This document shows positions 36,695-46,195 of a DNA stretch of 64,000 nucleotides, piece by piece. Source of the DNA: Acetobacter indonesiensis (GTDB lineage: Bacteria; Pseudomonadota; Alphaproteobacteria; Acetobacterales; Acetobacteraceae); the NCBI RefSeq assembly GCF_000963945.1, contig NZ_BAMW01000015.1, positions 62,001-126,000 of the forward strand, written 5' to 3'. Under the pieces are notes generated by a model. It did not search any database. It saw nothing but the letters and a program-made list of their open reading frames with translations, and had not been told where the DNA came from. Positions within the stretch are counted from its first letter, which is position 1; each line of letters starts with the position of its first letter. The position numbers were made by a program, and so were the translations under genes.

Positions 36695-38320
36695 ATGTCA
36701 GACAGCCGTACAACCTCCGCACCCGTCCTTCCTCGCGCCTGGCCTTTTGAAGAGGCGCAGAAACTTGCCACGCATGTTGATGCCCGCACGGCCAAAGCCG
36801 GGGCTGATGACGCACGGCCTGCACTGCTTGAAACGGGCTATGGCCCGTCAGGCCTGCCGCATATCGGCACTTTTGGCGAGGTTGCGCGTACATCCTGGGT
36901 GCGTCAGGCCTATACGGCCCTGACCGGGCGTCCGTCCCGTCTGCTGGCATTTTCTGATGACATGGATGCGTTGCGGAAAGTGCCAGACAACGTGCCCAAC
37001 CGGGATATGCTGGAAAAATTTATCGGGCAGCCGCTGTCCCGTGTGCCCGACCCGTTTGGCACGCACGAGTCGTTTGCGGCCCATAACAATGCGCGGCTCT
37101 GCAGCTTTCTGGATAGCTTCGGCTTTGATTATGAATTTGCGTCTTCAACCCAATATTACACGGGGGGCCGGTTTGATGCGGCCCTGAAGCGCGTGCTTGA
37201 AGTGCATGAAGAGGTTGTGGGCGTTATTGCTCCCACGCTTGGGCCGGATCGTCGGGCGACCTATTCTCCTGTTTTGCCGCTGCACCCGCGCACGGGTGAG
37301 GTGATGCAGGTAAAAATGGATGCCGTGAACGCGCAGGCTGGCACCGTGCAGTGGACAGACCCTGCGACTGGCGAAAAATTTGAAACGCCTGTGACGGGTG
37401 GCCATGCCAAAATGCAGTGGAAGGCCGACTGGGCCATGCGCTGGTATGCGCTGGGCGTTGATTACGAAATGTCCGGCAAGGATCTGATTGATAGCGTGCG
37501 CCTGTCTGGCCGTATCTGCCGTATTCTGGGTGGTGAGCCCCCGGCCGGTCTGACCTACGAACTTTTTCTGGACGAAAACGGACAGAAAATTTCCAAGTCA
37601 AAAGGCAACGGTCTGTCTGTTGAAGAATGGCTGCGTTACGCTCCGCAGGAAAGTCTGGGCCAGTTCATGTTCAATCAGCCGCAGCGCGCGAAGCGGCTCT
37701 ATTTTGACGTGATTCCCAAAACTGCGGACGACTATCTGACGCACGTTGAAAAAGCCAAGACGTTGCAGGCGGCAGATCCGAAAGGGAACGACCTGCGTGC
37801 CAACCCGGCGTGGTTCATCAACAAGGGTGATATTGCGAACAACGCAGGCTCACCCGTGTCTTTCGGGATGCTGCTGAATCTGGCCAGTGTGGCGAACGCT
37901 GAAACACCGGAAGTGCTGTGGGGCTTTATCCGCCGCTATGATGCGTCCGTGTCGCCTGAAACGCACCCCATGCTGGCGTGTCTGGTGGAACATGCGATTG
38001 CCTACTACGCTGACTTTGTACGCCCCGCCAAAACCTTCCGGGCACCGTCTGACAAGGAACGGGCTGCATTGGTAGATCTGGCCGATGCGCTGCGCGGTTA
38101 CGAAGGGGAGGCAGCCGATGCCTCGACCTTGCAAAATCTGGTGTTTGAAATTGGCAAGCGGCATGAGTTTGAACCGCTAAGAAGCTGGTTTGGCTGCCTG
38201 TATGAAGTGCTTTTGGGCCAGAAAGAAGGCCCACGTTTTGGTGGCTTCGTGGCGCTGTATGGGGTGCGTGAAACCGTTGCCCTGATAGAAGCCGCTTTGC
38301 TGCGAGAGCAGCAGGGCTGA
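36695..38320 (+). CDS. lysS: lysyl-tRNA synthetase, class I
   Basis: A 541-residue class I LysRS, the archaeal-type enzyme found in many alphaproteobacteria, not the class II enzyme of E. coli. The HIGH-type motif is PSGLPHIG (51-58) and the KMSKS motif is KISKS (298-302). C-terminal helical tRNA anticodon-binding domain. The start ATG 36695 matches the family; an open frame extends nearly 200 codons upstream, over the antisense strand of the cinA-like gene, and is not coding. It lies 16 bases upstream of the MprF-like gene, so the two are probably co-transcribed. A short hairpin (CAGGGTGG/CCGCCCTG) sits near 36573-36600. Confidence 0.96.
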   Translation: MSDSRTTSAPVLPRAWPFEEAQKLATHVDARTAKAGADDARPALLETGYGPSGLPHIGTFGEVARTSWVRQAYTALTGRPSRLLAFSDDMDALRKVPDNVPNRDMLEKFIGQPLSRVPDPFGTHESFAAHNNARLCSFLDSFGFDYEFASSTQYYTGGRFDAALKRVLEVHEEVVGVIAPTLGPDRRATYSPVLPLHPRTGEVMQVKMDAVNAQAGTVQWTDPATGEKFETPVTGGHAKMQWKADWAMRWYALGVDYEMSGKDLIDSVRLSGRICRILGGEPPAGLTYELFLDENGQKISKSKGNGLSVEEWLRYAPQESLGQFMFNQPQRAKRLYFDVIPKTADDYLTHVEKAKTLQAADPKGNDLRANPAWFINKGDIANNAGSPVSFGMLLNLASVANAETPEVLWGFIRRYDASVSPETHPMLACLVEHAIAYYADFVRPAKTFRAPSDKERAALVDLADALRGYEGEAADASTLQNLVFEIGKRHEFEPLRSWFGCLYEVLLGQKEGPRFGGFVALYGVRETVALIEAALLREQQG

Positions 38321-38336
38321 GCCGCGGTTTTTTTCC

Positions 38337-40409
38337 ATGGTGAAGACACTTCCTCCCTCACCACATGAACAGCAGGCGGATGTCACCCCGAAACCGCAGG
38401 GGTGTCGACGCTGGTTGAAGCATCTGCCGCATCTTGTTGGTTTGCTGTTGATGATCGCGGCCATAGCCGTGGTGCAGCACGAATTAAGGCATCTGCGTCT
38501 TGCTGATATCCGGCAGGCGATGGAAGCTATTCCGGTCCGGCGGATGTGGCTGGGGGTAGGCTGCACGTTTCTGTCCTACTTCATTCTTTCTTTTTATGAC
38601 CGTCTGGCCGTGGTGCAGGTGGGTTATGGCCATCTGTCCTATCGTCGCACGGCTTTTGCGGCCTTTTGTTCCTACGTTCTGTCACATAATTTAGGGTTTT
38701 CTGCCGTTTCAGGCGCTGCCGTGCGGTACCGGCTGTATCGGAACTGGGGTGTAGGTTCATTTGCCATTGCGCAGATTATAGCCTTCTGTTCAGCCACTTA
38801 TCTGTTGGGGGCCGCTGTTCTGATTGGCGGCGTGTTGATGTGGGAACCATCGGTTATCCCGATGGCAGGCAAGCATGTGCCGGGGTGGGTACTGACGGCT
38901 ACCGGCATCGTGCTGTGGCTGATTGTGCTGGCCTATATCGGGCTTGCCTTCCGGGTGCGGGAATTCACGTTCCGTAAATGGACCATCTCTCTGCCATCCC
39001 CCACCATGGGTGTGTTGCAGACTGTGGTTTCTGCCGCAGATGTTGCTGCAACTGCCGCTATTGCTTTCGTGCTGCTGCCTCCCGAAGCCGGGATTGATTA
39101 CGGGTCTTTTCTGGCAATTTACATAGCCTCCTATACCGCAGGGCTGGTAGCCAGTGTACCGGGTGGTCTGGGCGTGTTTGACGGGGCCATGTTGCTTGCG
39201 TTGGGGCCGTATATGCCCGCACCGCAAATACTGGGCGTCGTTCTGATTTTTCGGCTGTTTTACTACATTGTACCGCTGTTTATGGCGGGTCTTATGTTTG
39301 CCGCGCATGAACTGTTTTTGCGTGGGGATGACGCGCTGGCAGCCAAAAAACGTAAAAAACAGGCCCAAGCCGGTCAGCCCCGCCGGGTACGGCCAAGCCA
39401 ACTGGTGCGTGAAAGTGAAGCCGGGTTTTCTGTGGCAGTTTCGACCGGTACGGTCTCACTATGCGGCGTGATGCTCATCTGCCTGGTGCTGCTTGACCCG
39501 ATTGCCAAATTCTCCGTGGTGCAGGGGCCGTTTCTGGGCTGGGTCGGGGCAATCAGCAATTACCTGCTGTCGCTTATGGGGGTGGCTCTGATTGGTCTGG
39601 GTATCGGATTGTCCCAACGGGTGACGCTGGCATGGCGGGCAACACTGATTTTTCTGGTTGTCGCCGCCGCCATGACGTTTCTGCGGGGAAACACTATCTT
39701 CGTGCCTGTTATGCTGGGGCTGTCAGCGTTCCTGATCGCTCCGTTCAGATCATGTTACTACCGCCGCGCACGCTTGCTGAGCGAACCGCTCTCCATGTCC
39801 ACCATGCTGAGCCTTCTGTTGCTGTTTGGCTGCGTGATTGCGCTGGCCACACGTCACGGGGTTGGCAGTTGGTGGCAGATGGTCTTCGTGTTTCCGGCAT
39901 CCGGTTCTGCGCGGTGGACTGTGGCGTTGGCTGTTGTTCTGGCACTGCTGGTTATTGGCCGTCTGATGCTGCCGGGGCGTATTGCGGTACGAGCATGGGA
40001 TAACGACGCGCTGACCCGTTATCTGACTCTGCCGCACGCTTTACCTGACATCGCGGCCATGAAGCCGGAAGGCTATGTGACGGGTGAGGGCGGAGAAGCT
40101 GTTATTCCGCTATGCCGTCGGGATCGCTTTCTGGTGGGGTTAGGTGACCCTGCCGGGGCTGAGGATGATAGCGTGTCTGCTATCTGGCGTCTGCGCGACG
40201 TTGCCTTGCAGGAAGGTCTGAAACCTGCCTTCTGGCATGTTGGAACGCCCTTTCTGCGTATTTATGATGATATTGGCCTGAACGTCTGGCCGCTTGATGA
40301 GGCAGAGCAACTGAATTTCTGCTATCCGGCAGAAGATATTGCGCTCGCATCCCGTTTTGTTGCGACCTATAAGGGCGACGATGTGAAGCCCGAGGTTTCG
40401 TCATCGTAA
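38337..40409 (+). CDS. mprF: MprF-like protein with shortened C-terminal domain
   Basis: A 690-residue membrane protein. Residues 1 to about 550 match the MprF flippase region (some 14 membrane helices, two UPF0104-type halves), which moves lysyl-phosphatidylglycerol to the outer leaflet. The cytoplasmic domain (about 560-690) aligns with the first part of the DUF2156 synthase: VTGEGGEAVIP, VGLGDPAG, GLKPAFWHVG and the IGLNVWPLDEAEQL that resembles YADLGL..LGEEA. The protein stops there, without the second GNAT-like half that holds the aminoacyl-transfer site (full MprF is about 840-870 residues). No frameshift continuation is seen. Adjacency to lysS suggests a link with lysyl-tRNA. Confidence 0.8.
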   Translation: MVKTLPPSPHEQQADVTPKPQGCRRWLKHLPHLVGLLLMIAAIAVVQHELRHLRLADIRQAMEAIPVRRMWLGVGCTFLSYFILSFYDRLAVVQVGYGHLSYRRTAFAAFCSYVLSHNLGFSAVSGAAVRYRLYRNWGVGSFAIAQIIAFCSATYLLGAAVLIGGVLMWEPSVIPMAGKHVPGWVLTATGIVLWLIVLAYIGLAFRVREFTFRKWTISLPSPTMGVLQTVVSAADVAATAAIAFVLLPPEAGIDYGSFLAIYIASYTAGLVASVPGGLGVFDGAMLLALGPYMPAPQILGVVLIFRLFYYIVPLFMAGLMFAAHELFLRGDDALAAKKRKKQAQAGQPRRVRPSQLVRESEAGFSVAVSTGTVSLCGVMLICLVLLDPIAKFSVVQGPFLGWVGAISNYLLSLMGVALIGLGIGLSQRVTLAWRATLIFLVVAAAMTFLRGNTIFVPVMLGLSAFLIAPFRSCYYRRARLLSEPLSMSTMLSLLLLFGCVIALATRHGVGSWWQMVFVFPASGSARWTVALAVVLALLVIGRLMLPGRIAVRAWDNDALTRYLTLPHALPDIAAMKPEGYVTGEGGEAVIPLCRRDRFLVGLGDPAGAEDDSVSAIWRLRDVALQEGLKPAFWHVGTPFLRIYDDIGLNVWPLDEAEQLNFCYPAEDIALASRFVATYKGDDVKPEVSSS

Positions 40410-40458
40410 GCTGGTTTTGACCGTCGGCTCTATTGGGCTGTGATTTTTGGGTTCAGGA

Positions 40459-41184
40459 ATGGTGTCTCATTTTTCTGTCTCGTTCCTGACCCAAGGCGCA
40501 TTGCCTGTTGCGACAACGTCTTTTCTGCTGGCGTTTCCGGCCCTGTTCTCCATCGTGAACCCGTTGGGCGCATCCCTGATTTTTGCGCAGGTAACGGGCG
40601 GGCGCTCCCGGCGTGAGATTCTGGCACTGGCCAAGCTGGTCGCTTTTTACTCCTTCATGCTCATGCTGGTGTCTATCTGGCTGGGCGGTAAGGTTCTGGT
40701 GTTTTTTGGTGTGACTGTCAGCGCCTTGCGGGTCGCGGGTGGTCTGGTCGTGGCCATACGGGCATGGAACCTGCTGCAAAGCCCTGAAACCATGGAAGCC
40801 CAGAAGCAGAAGCAGGCGTCACAAGGGGGCAAGACCGTTATGGCCCCTAACTGGTCTGACGCTGCGTTTTTTCCGCTGGCCATGCCGTTTACCGTTGGCC
40901 CCGGCACGATTGCGGTGGCGATTGCCTTAGGGTCTGGTTGCCCGCCCGGTGAGTCTTTTCTGGCTTATGAAATGGGCATTACCGTTGCGGCTGTTTGCGT
41001 CGTGTTGATTGTGTGGGCCGCGTACTCGGGTTCGGAAAAGCTGGTGTCCCTTTTGGGGGTTACCGGCACGCGGATTGTCAGCCGTATGGCAGCGTTGGTG
41101 CTGCTGTGCATTGGCGTGCAGATTCTGGCAGCCGGGGTGCAGGGGTTTGCCATTGATATCTGGAAGCACATGAAGGCAGCCTGA
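40459..41184 (+). CDS. MarC family integral membrane protein
   Basis: About 241 residues with six hydrophobic segments. The MarC family hallmarks are FPALFSIVNPLGASLIF near the start and APNWSDAAFFPLAMPFTVGPGTIA in the middle. Despite the name, family members have no proven role in multidrug resistance. The start is uncertain: ATG 40459 has AGGA directly touching it, and a TTG at 40447 is an alternative. It is convergent with rlmJ, with only 20 bases between stops. Confidence 0.88.
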   Translation: MVSHFSVSFLTQGALPVATTSFLLAFPALFSIVNPLGASLIFAQVTGGRSRREILALAKLVAFYSFMLMLVSIWLGGKVLVFFGVTVSALRVAGGLVVAIRAWNLLQSPETMEAQKQKQASQGGKTVMAPNWSDAAFFPLAMPFTVGPGTIAVAIALGSGCPPGESFLAYEMGITVAAVCVVLIVWAAYSGSEKLVSLLGVTGTRIVSRMAALVLLCIGVQILAAGVQGFAIDIWKHMKAA

Positions 41185-41204
41185 GCTGCTGCCGGACGTT
41201 ACTC

Positions 41205-42026
41205 CTATTCTGGCACAATCTGGGTGATGGAGTAATCATGGGCATGCAGCAGCGTTTTCAGGCGCTTTAGCTGCGCGTCTGCCTGCGCGGCAAATCCGTA
41301 AGGTGGTTTGATCGCCAGCAAGCCGGACCCATTCAGGCGGTCCGGGTCAACAGGTGGGCGCATCAAAAATTCAGCCGCCAGCACATCACGCACGCCTGCG
41401 TCCTTCAGGGCTGTATGAAACGCCCGGACTGGTGTGCGGTGCTTGATGGGGTACCAGATAGCGATAATCCCAGTCGGAAATCGCGCCTGAATGGTCTGAA
41501 CAGCCGTGATAAGCCGCCCAAATTCATCAGGTTCTTCAAAAGGCGGGTCAATCAAGACCAGACCACGTTTGGCCGTTGCGGGCGGAAGTAAAGCGCGCAG
41601 GGCTTCATACCCATCGCGTTCGTGCACGGCCACGTTGGGGTTGCGGGAAAATACGCCGTACAGCTTGCGTTTATCGTCCGGGTGTTTTTCGCAACATACC
41701 AGATGATCTTCCGCGCGCAGCATCATAGCAACCAGCATGGGGGAACCGGGATAAATATCCGGGCCACCCGCTTTTCTGACCAGATCAAGCCATGGAGCGA
41801 GGGGGCTGTCAGGCCCTTCGTCCATCAGAAGGCCAATCCCGTTCCGCCATTCCTGCGTTTTTTCCGCTTCTTCACAATGCAGATCGTACCGGCCAATGCC
41901 AGCATGCGTATCCAACACCATAAAAGGAGTCGATTTGCGCAGAAAACTGCCAAGCAGCGACACCAGAAGCGCATGCTTCATACAGTCTGCAAAGTTTCCA
42001 GCGTGGTAGGCGTGGCGGTAGTTCAT
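41205..42026 (-). CDS. rlmJ: 23S rRNA (adenine(2030)-N(6))-methyltransferase
   Basis: A 273-residue RlmJ. The N-terminus MNYRHAYHAGNFADCMKHA is nearly invariant in the family, and LVLIDPPFEEPDEF carries the N6-adenine methyltransferase DPPF motif. It modifies A2030 of 23S rRNA. The start overlaps the tsaD stop by four bases (ATGA), so the pair is translationally coupled: both act on RNA of the translation apparatus. Confidence 0.95.
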   Translation of the reverse strand: MNYRHAYHAGNFADCMKHALLVSLLGSFLRKSTPFMVLDTHAGIGRYDLHCEEAEKTQEWRNGIGLLMDEGPDSPLAPWLDLVRKAGGPDIYPGSPMLVAMMLRAEDHLVCCEKHPDDKRKLYGVFSRNPNVAVHERDGYEALRALLPPATAKRGLVLIDPPFEEPDEFGRLITAVQTIQARFPTGIIAIWYPIKHRTPVRAFHTALKDAGVRDVLAAEFLMRPPVDPDRLNGSGLLAIKPPYGFAAQADAQLKRLKTLLHAHDYSITQIVPE

Positions 42027-43258
42027 ACGGAGGTATCCAACGGGGTAAAGCGGGCGGCCATGTCTTCCAATGGCCAGCGGGGACGGGGACGAATGGCGCT
42101 GTCATCCGGGTGGGGAAGACCACGTTCTGCGGCTTCACGGCAGGTTTCCAGTGCTGCCCAGGCCACCATCACAGCATTATCCGTGCAGAGCCGCAGCGGC
42201 GGGGCTGTAAAGCGGAGGTGATGGTGTGCTGCAACCTTTTGCAATCGGGCGCGAAGCACACTGTTGGCGGCGACGCCGCCGGCAGCAACCAGCAGTTTTG
42301 CTTCGGGCATCATGGCAAGGGCATGTTCTATACGGTTGGCAACAACATCCGCCACGGCCTGCTGGAAGGATGCAGCAAGATCAGCCGCAAACTGACGCGG
42401 GAGGGGATTTTGCCCGAAAGGTGCCAGTTTTTGGGAGATAGCTGTTTTCAGCCCCGAGAACGAGAAATCACATCCCTCTCGGCCCATAAGCGGACGAGGG
42501 AGGGGGATTGCGGAGGCATCACCCTCCTGCGCCAGTTTTTCCAGTGCCGGTCCGCCGGGCCAGCCCAAGCCCAGCATCTTGGCGACCTTATCAAAGGCTT
42601 CGCCCGCGGCATCATCAATCGTGCCACCCAGCTTGCGGTAACGGCCGACTCCTTCAACAGCGATGCACTGGCAATGGCCGCCTGAAACCAGAAGCAGCAG
42701 GAAAGGAAAATCCGCGCCATCAGGCACCAGACCGGGCAGGCGGGCGGTGAGTGCATGCGCTTCAACGTGGTTGACGGCTACAAACGGTTTCCCCAGCGCC
42801 AGCGCCATGCCTTTGGCAAAGCCAGTGCCGACAATCAGCCCGCCGATCAACCCCGGCCCGGTGCTGGCTGCAATCAGGCCAAGCTGTTCCGGCTTTAACC
42901 CAGCATCCTGCAAGGTGGCCTGCACGAGTCCCGGTAGAAGGGCCAGATGGGCGCGTGCGGCAATTTCTGGCACCACCCCCCCGAAATCTGCATGTCCGTC
43001 CTGCGATACAACGCGTTGGGCGAGGCACTCTCCTGTCGGTGACAGAATCGCGCAGGCTGTTTCATCGCAAGACGATTCTATGGCCAGCACAGGCCCGGAG
43101 ACAAAGGACACGCTGCTGCCTGCGGGTTCTGTCGCGGCAGGGTTCTGAGTGTCCATTAGTCCGTAAGAACCTGATTTTTCTCCCATTTTTGTGGAAGGTG
43201 ACAGGTTTGGCGTGGTCAATGGGGCTGCACCAAATGGCGGGCTGCTGGCCGGGTTCAT
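42023..43258 (-). CDS. tsaD: tRNA N6-adenosine threonylcarbamoyltransferase
   Basis: A 411-residue TsaD (YgjD/Gcp), which with TsaB, TsaE and the TsaC product makes t6A37 in ANN-decoding tRNAs. VLAIESSCDETACAI starts the ASKHA fold; the metal-binding HVEAH gives His164 and His168, and LLVAAGGVAANSVLR is near the C-terminus. About 55 residues precede the conserved core, which is unusually long. The upstream start (ATG 43258) has GGGAGAG at good spacing, so the extension is probably made; alternatives are ATG 43186 and 43156. Confidence 0.95.
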   Translation of the reverse strand: MNPASSPPFGAAPLTTPNLSPSTKMGEKSGSYGLMDTQNPAATEPAGSSVSFVSGPVLAIESSCDETACAILSPTGECLAQRVVSQDGHADFGGVVPEIAARAHLALLPGLVQATLQDAGLKPEQLGLIAASTGPGLIGGLIVGTGFAKGMALALGKPFVAVNHVEAHALTARLPGLVPDGADFPFLLLLVSGGHCQCIAVEGVGRYRKLGGTIDDAAGEAFDKVAKMLGLGWPGGPALEKLAQEGDASAIPLPRPLMGREGCDFSFSGLKTAISQKLAPFGQNPLPRQFAADLAASFQQAVADVVANRIEHALAMMPEAKLLVAAGGVAANSVLRARLQKVAAHHHLRFTAPPLRLCTDNAVMVAWAALETCREAAERGLPHPDDSAIRPRPRWPLEDMAARFTPLDTSV

Positions 43259-43431
43259 AAGGTGGTCTCTCCCGTATTGTGCAGATGTAGCGTATAATGA
43301 ACGAACAAAGCGTTGCGCGCCCGGAATTGTGCGTGGCGTGGCGGCGTGGGCACCGGGGGCGCAAAGTTTTCAGACCTGCCGGGCATCATGGCTGCTTGTC
43401 CTTTCATCATTCCCGGTAATAGACACAACTT

Positions 43432-44502
43432 ATGGACTCAGCCTACCCTTCCTCGCTTGCTCCTTCCCCCGCGCTGCAAAAAGTTGCGGCTGAAGCGGCA
43501 GCTCGCCAGAAAAAGACAGCAGGGCATTCAACCCGCCGTCATCTGCCACTCCGTGTTGGTACCCGTGGGTCTCCGCTCGCGCTGGTGCAGACGCGTGCGT
43601 TCCTGACCATGTTGACCCGCTTCTGCCCCGTGCTGCGCGATATGGGCGCATTTCAGGAGCATCAGATCAACACCACGGGTGATCAGGTGCAGAACCGACG
43701 CCTGGCGGAAATTGGCGGTAAGGGCCTGTTTGCCAAAGAAATACATGAAGCCTTGTCTGATGGGCGGATCGACTTTGCTGTTCATAGCCTGAAAGACCTT
43801 GAGACCGATCTACCCCCCGGTCTTGTGCTGGCCTGTACCTTAAAGCGTGAAGATGCGCGTGATGCGCTTATTCTGGGGCCAGACCTTGCCCAGACAGACC
43901 CGGATGATCCGTATTCAGCGCTGCCGCATGGGGCGCTGGTTGGGTGTGCGTCTGTGCGTCGTCAGGCGCAGATGCTGCATGTACGGCCTGACCTGAAATT
44001 CGGCCTGCTGCGCGGCAACGTTCAAACCCGAATCGATAAACTGGCGGCGCATCATTGCGATGCCACCCTGCTGGCCTTGGCGGGGCTTCGCCGTCTGGGT
44101 ATGGCCGAGCGGGCAGATATCGTGCTTGACCCAACGGTTATGGTGCCTGCTGCCGGTCAAGGCATTGTTGGTGTGACCGTGCGTGAAGACGATGTTGAAC
44201 TGCGCGAACTTCTTGCCGCCATTGAGGATTATGAAGCCCGCGCTGTTGCCACGGCTGAGCGCGCTTTGCTGGCCGAACTTGACGGGTCATGCCGCACGCC
44301 GATTGGGGGCTATGCCCAACTTATTCCTGTTGTGGCGGGCGAGGAACCCAAACTGCATCTGACAGGGCTTGTCGCGCGTGAAGATGGCTCGTTCCTGCTG
44401 AAACGCTCGATCAGCGGTGCACCGGAAGATGCCTCCCGTCTGGGCCATGAACTGGGGCAAAGCCTGCTGCTGGATAGCCCTGCCGATATTTTTGAAGAAT
44501 AA
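43432..44502 (+). CDS. hemC: hydroxymethylbilane synthase (porphobilinogen deaminase)
   Basis: A 356-residue HemC, which links four porphobilinogen units into hydroxymethylbilane. RVGTRGSPLALVQT is the conserved N-terminal block after a roughly 38-residue extension; VHSLKDLETDLPPGL and LLRGNVQTRIDKL bind substrate; Cys287 in ELDGSCRTPIGGY carries the dipyrromethane cofactor. It is followed, with overlap, by hemD, and is divergent from tsaD. HemF further along the window is a later step of the same pathway. Confidence 0.96.
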   Translation: MDSAYPSSLAPSPALQKVAAEAAARQKKTAGHSTRRHLPLRVGTRGSPLALVQTRAFLTMLTRFCPVLRDMGAFQEHQINTTGDQVQNRRLAEIGGKGLFAKEIHEALSDGRIDFAVHSLKDLETDLPPGLVLACTLKREDARDALILGPDLAQTDPDDPYSALPHGALVGCASVRRQAQMLHVRPDLKFGLLRGNVQTRIDKLAAHHCDATLLALAGLRRLGMAERADIVLDPTVMVPAAGQGIVGVTVREDDVELRELLAAIEDYEARAVATAERALLAELDGSCRTPIGGYAQLIPVVAGEEPKLHLTGLVAREDGSFLLKRSISGAPEDASRLGHELGQSLLLDSPADIFEE

Positions 44503-45268
44503 AACTGCTTCTTTTCCGGGTTTTTCATCGGGCGGGCTAATCGGTTCGCCGCTTGGTGTTCTGGTAACCCGCCCGGAGCCCGGGCTTTCTGAAACAATGG
44601 AAGCCCTGAAGGCTGCCGGGTGGAGCCCTTACGCTTCACCCGCGCTGGAAATTATCCCCCATGCAGTGGCACCGTTGCGGAGGCCACCGGCCGCTATTCT
44701 GCTGACCAGTGGACAGGCTATTGCCGCAGCCCGTGATGCATTTTCGGCTGACCTGCCTGTTTACGCAGTTGGCGACCGCACGGCTGCACGCGCCAAAAAT
44801 GCTGGGTTCAAAACAGTCTTTAGTGCGGGCGGAGATGCGAGGGCCCTTGCTGCGCTAGTGATCTCCCATCTCGGGCCGACTAAGGGCACCTTGCTGCTTT
44901 TATCTGGCGCAGGTCAGGGGATGAGCTTGGCCTCGCAGCTTCGACAGGTAGGGTTTGCGGTGGTTCGGCGGGTCGCATATCGGGCGCATCCCGTCAGGTA
45001 TATTGCACCAGATGTGCAGCAGGCACTGGCCGAGGGCCTCGTGCATTATACGCTCTTTTTTTCTGCTGAAAGCGCCAAAAGCTGGATCAGTGCTCTACCG
45101 GCTGCGCTGAGAGCACAAGCGACACAGACAACGGCGTTGGTGATGTCTGATGCCGCCGCCGAGGTTGCGAAAAAAGCAGGCTGGCAAACTACTCGCGTTG
45201 CGCCTCACCCTAACGCTGCGGACTTACTGGGTTTGTTGGGAACGCGCGTGCAGGGTGAGCCCAAATAG
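44492..45268 (+). CDS. hemD: uroporphyrinogen-III synthase
   Basis: About 258 residues of the HemD family, which closes hydroxymethylbilane to uroporphyrinogen III. GVLVTRPEPGLSETMEAL is a typical N-terminus; LLTSGQAIAAARD, VYAVGDRTAARAKNAGF, LLLSGAGQG and LFFSAESAKSW follow as expected. The start is unclear: no ATG or GTG lies between the hemC stop and the first conserved residue. A TTG at 44492, inside the end of hemC, is my best guess; ATG 44417 deeper in hemC is possible. Confidence 0.9.
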   Translation: MKNKTASFPGFSSGGLIGSPLGVLVTRPEPGLSETMEALKAAGWSPYASPALEIIPHAVAPLRRPPAAILLTSGQAIAAARDAFSADLPVYAVGDRTAARAKNAGFKTVFSAGGDARALAALVISHLGPTKGTLLLLSGAGQGMSLASQLRQVGFAVVRRVAYRAHPVRYIAPDVQQALAEGLVHYTLFFSAESAKSWISALPAALRAQATQTTALVMSDAAAEVAKKAGWQTTRVAPHPNAADLLGLLGTRVQGEPK

Positions 45269-45423
45269 GTCTGTCACCCCTTTGCGTTTCTTGGGTGTGC
45301 GTAGGCCAAAATCCGAGCCATTAGTACGGAATCAGCAAAAGCCCGAGGCCTTGTTGCTGAGAGAATACTAAGGGCGTTCGCTGGCTAAGGTCCAAAACAT
45401 TGGCAACGTACGACAGCCTCATA

Positions 45424-45463
45424 AAAAAGGACCTTCAAGCCGAAGCCTGAAAGCCCTTTTTTT
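45424..45463. terminator. bidirectional terminator between hemD and secB
   Basis: AAAAAGG, ACC, TTCA-A-GC, loop CGAA, GC-C-TGAA, AGC, CCTTTTTTT: an interrupted stem flanked by A and T tracts, located between convergent hemD and secB. It can serve both directions. Confidence 0.75.
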
Positions 45464-45525
45464 GCGTAGGAAAAATCCCTCGCTCATTCTTCTTGGCCTG
45501 AAATCAGGCGCGCAAAGAAACCGTA

Positions 45526-46023
45526 TCAGGCATTGCCTGCTGTCTGCGGAAATTCTGCGCGTTTGGCCTGCCACAGCGCAACAAAATCGATCGGCTGAAG
45601 CACGATGGGCGGGAAGCCGCCGTCACGTGTGACATCGCTGATGATGTTGCGAGCATAGGGGAAAATCAGACGCGGCACTTCAACCAGCAGCATCGGCTCG
45701 ATCAGATCCTGCGGCGGGTTGGTCAGTGTGACAACGGCTGCATAAGCCAGTTCAGCAATGAACACGGTACGGCCGGGGGTGCCGCCTTCGGTTTCTGGCG
45801 CTTCTTTTGCTTCTGCCTTGATAGCCAGCGTTACTTCGTAAACGGACTGGTCATCCTGCAGGCGGTTTGCCTGAACGTCGATGTTCACAGCAATGTTTGG
45901 CTGAGAACGCAGGGTGGCGAAAATTTCTGCACCAACCGGCACTTCAAATGACAGGTCGCGTGTGTATTGCAGGTTAATGGCCAGCGGGAGGGCGGGCGGC
46001 GTAGACTGGTCAGTTTCAGACAT
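45526..46023 (-). CDS. secB: protein-export chaperone SecB
   Basis: A 165-residue SecB. LPLAINLQYTRDLSFEVP is the characteristic beta strand 1 region, and EVTLAIKAEAKE and LLVEVPRLIFPYARNIISDVTRDGGFPP the core. SecB holds preproteins unfolded and passes them to SecA. In many alphaproteobacteria secB is beside the TimA gene; here a histidine phosphatase gene separates them. Confidence 0.96.
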   Translation of the reverse strand: MSETDQSTPPALPLAINLQYTRDLSFEVPVGAEIFATLRSQPNIAVNIDVQANRLQDDQSVYEVTLAIKAEAKEAPETEGGTPGRTVFIAELAYAAVVTLTNPPQDLIEPMLLVEVPRLIFPYARNIISDVTRDGGFPPIVLQPIDFVALWQAKRAEFPQTAGNA

Positions 46024-46195
46024 GGAAAAAAACAGCTTTCGTGTCAGGTCATACTATATGTTCGGCGGTAGCATGATGGTTGCCCATCGCCAACCACCCG
46101 AAGGGCCTTTGGCCTGATAAAGAGGGCATTTCCTGCCGGTCTGCGCAAGGGGAAAAGCGCGCAACCCGAAGACAAAAGGCAGCCGTGACCCGGTA

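Noticed and set aside
40410-40458. A frameshift that would continue the MprF synthase domain
   Set aside because: None of the three frames after the stop encodes sequence resembling the rest of the DUF2156 domain; MarC begins almost at once.
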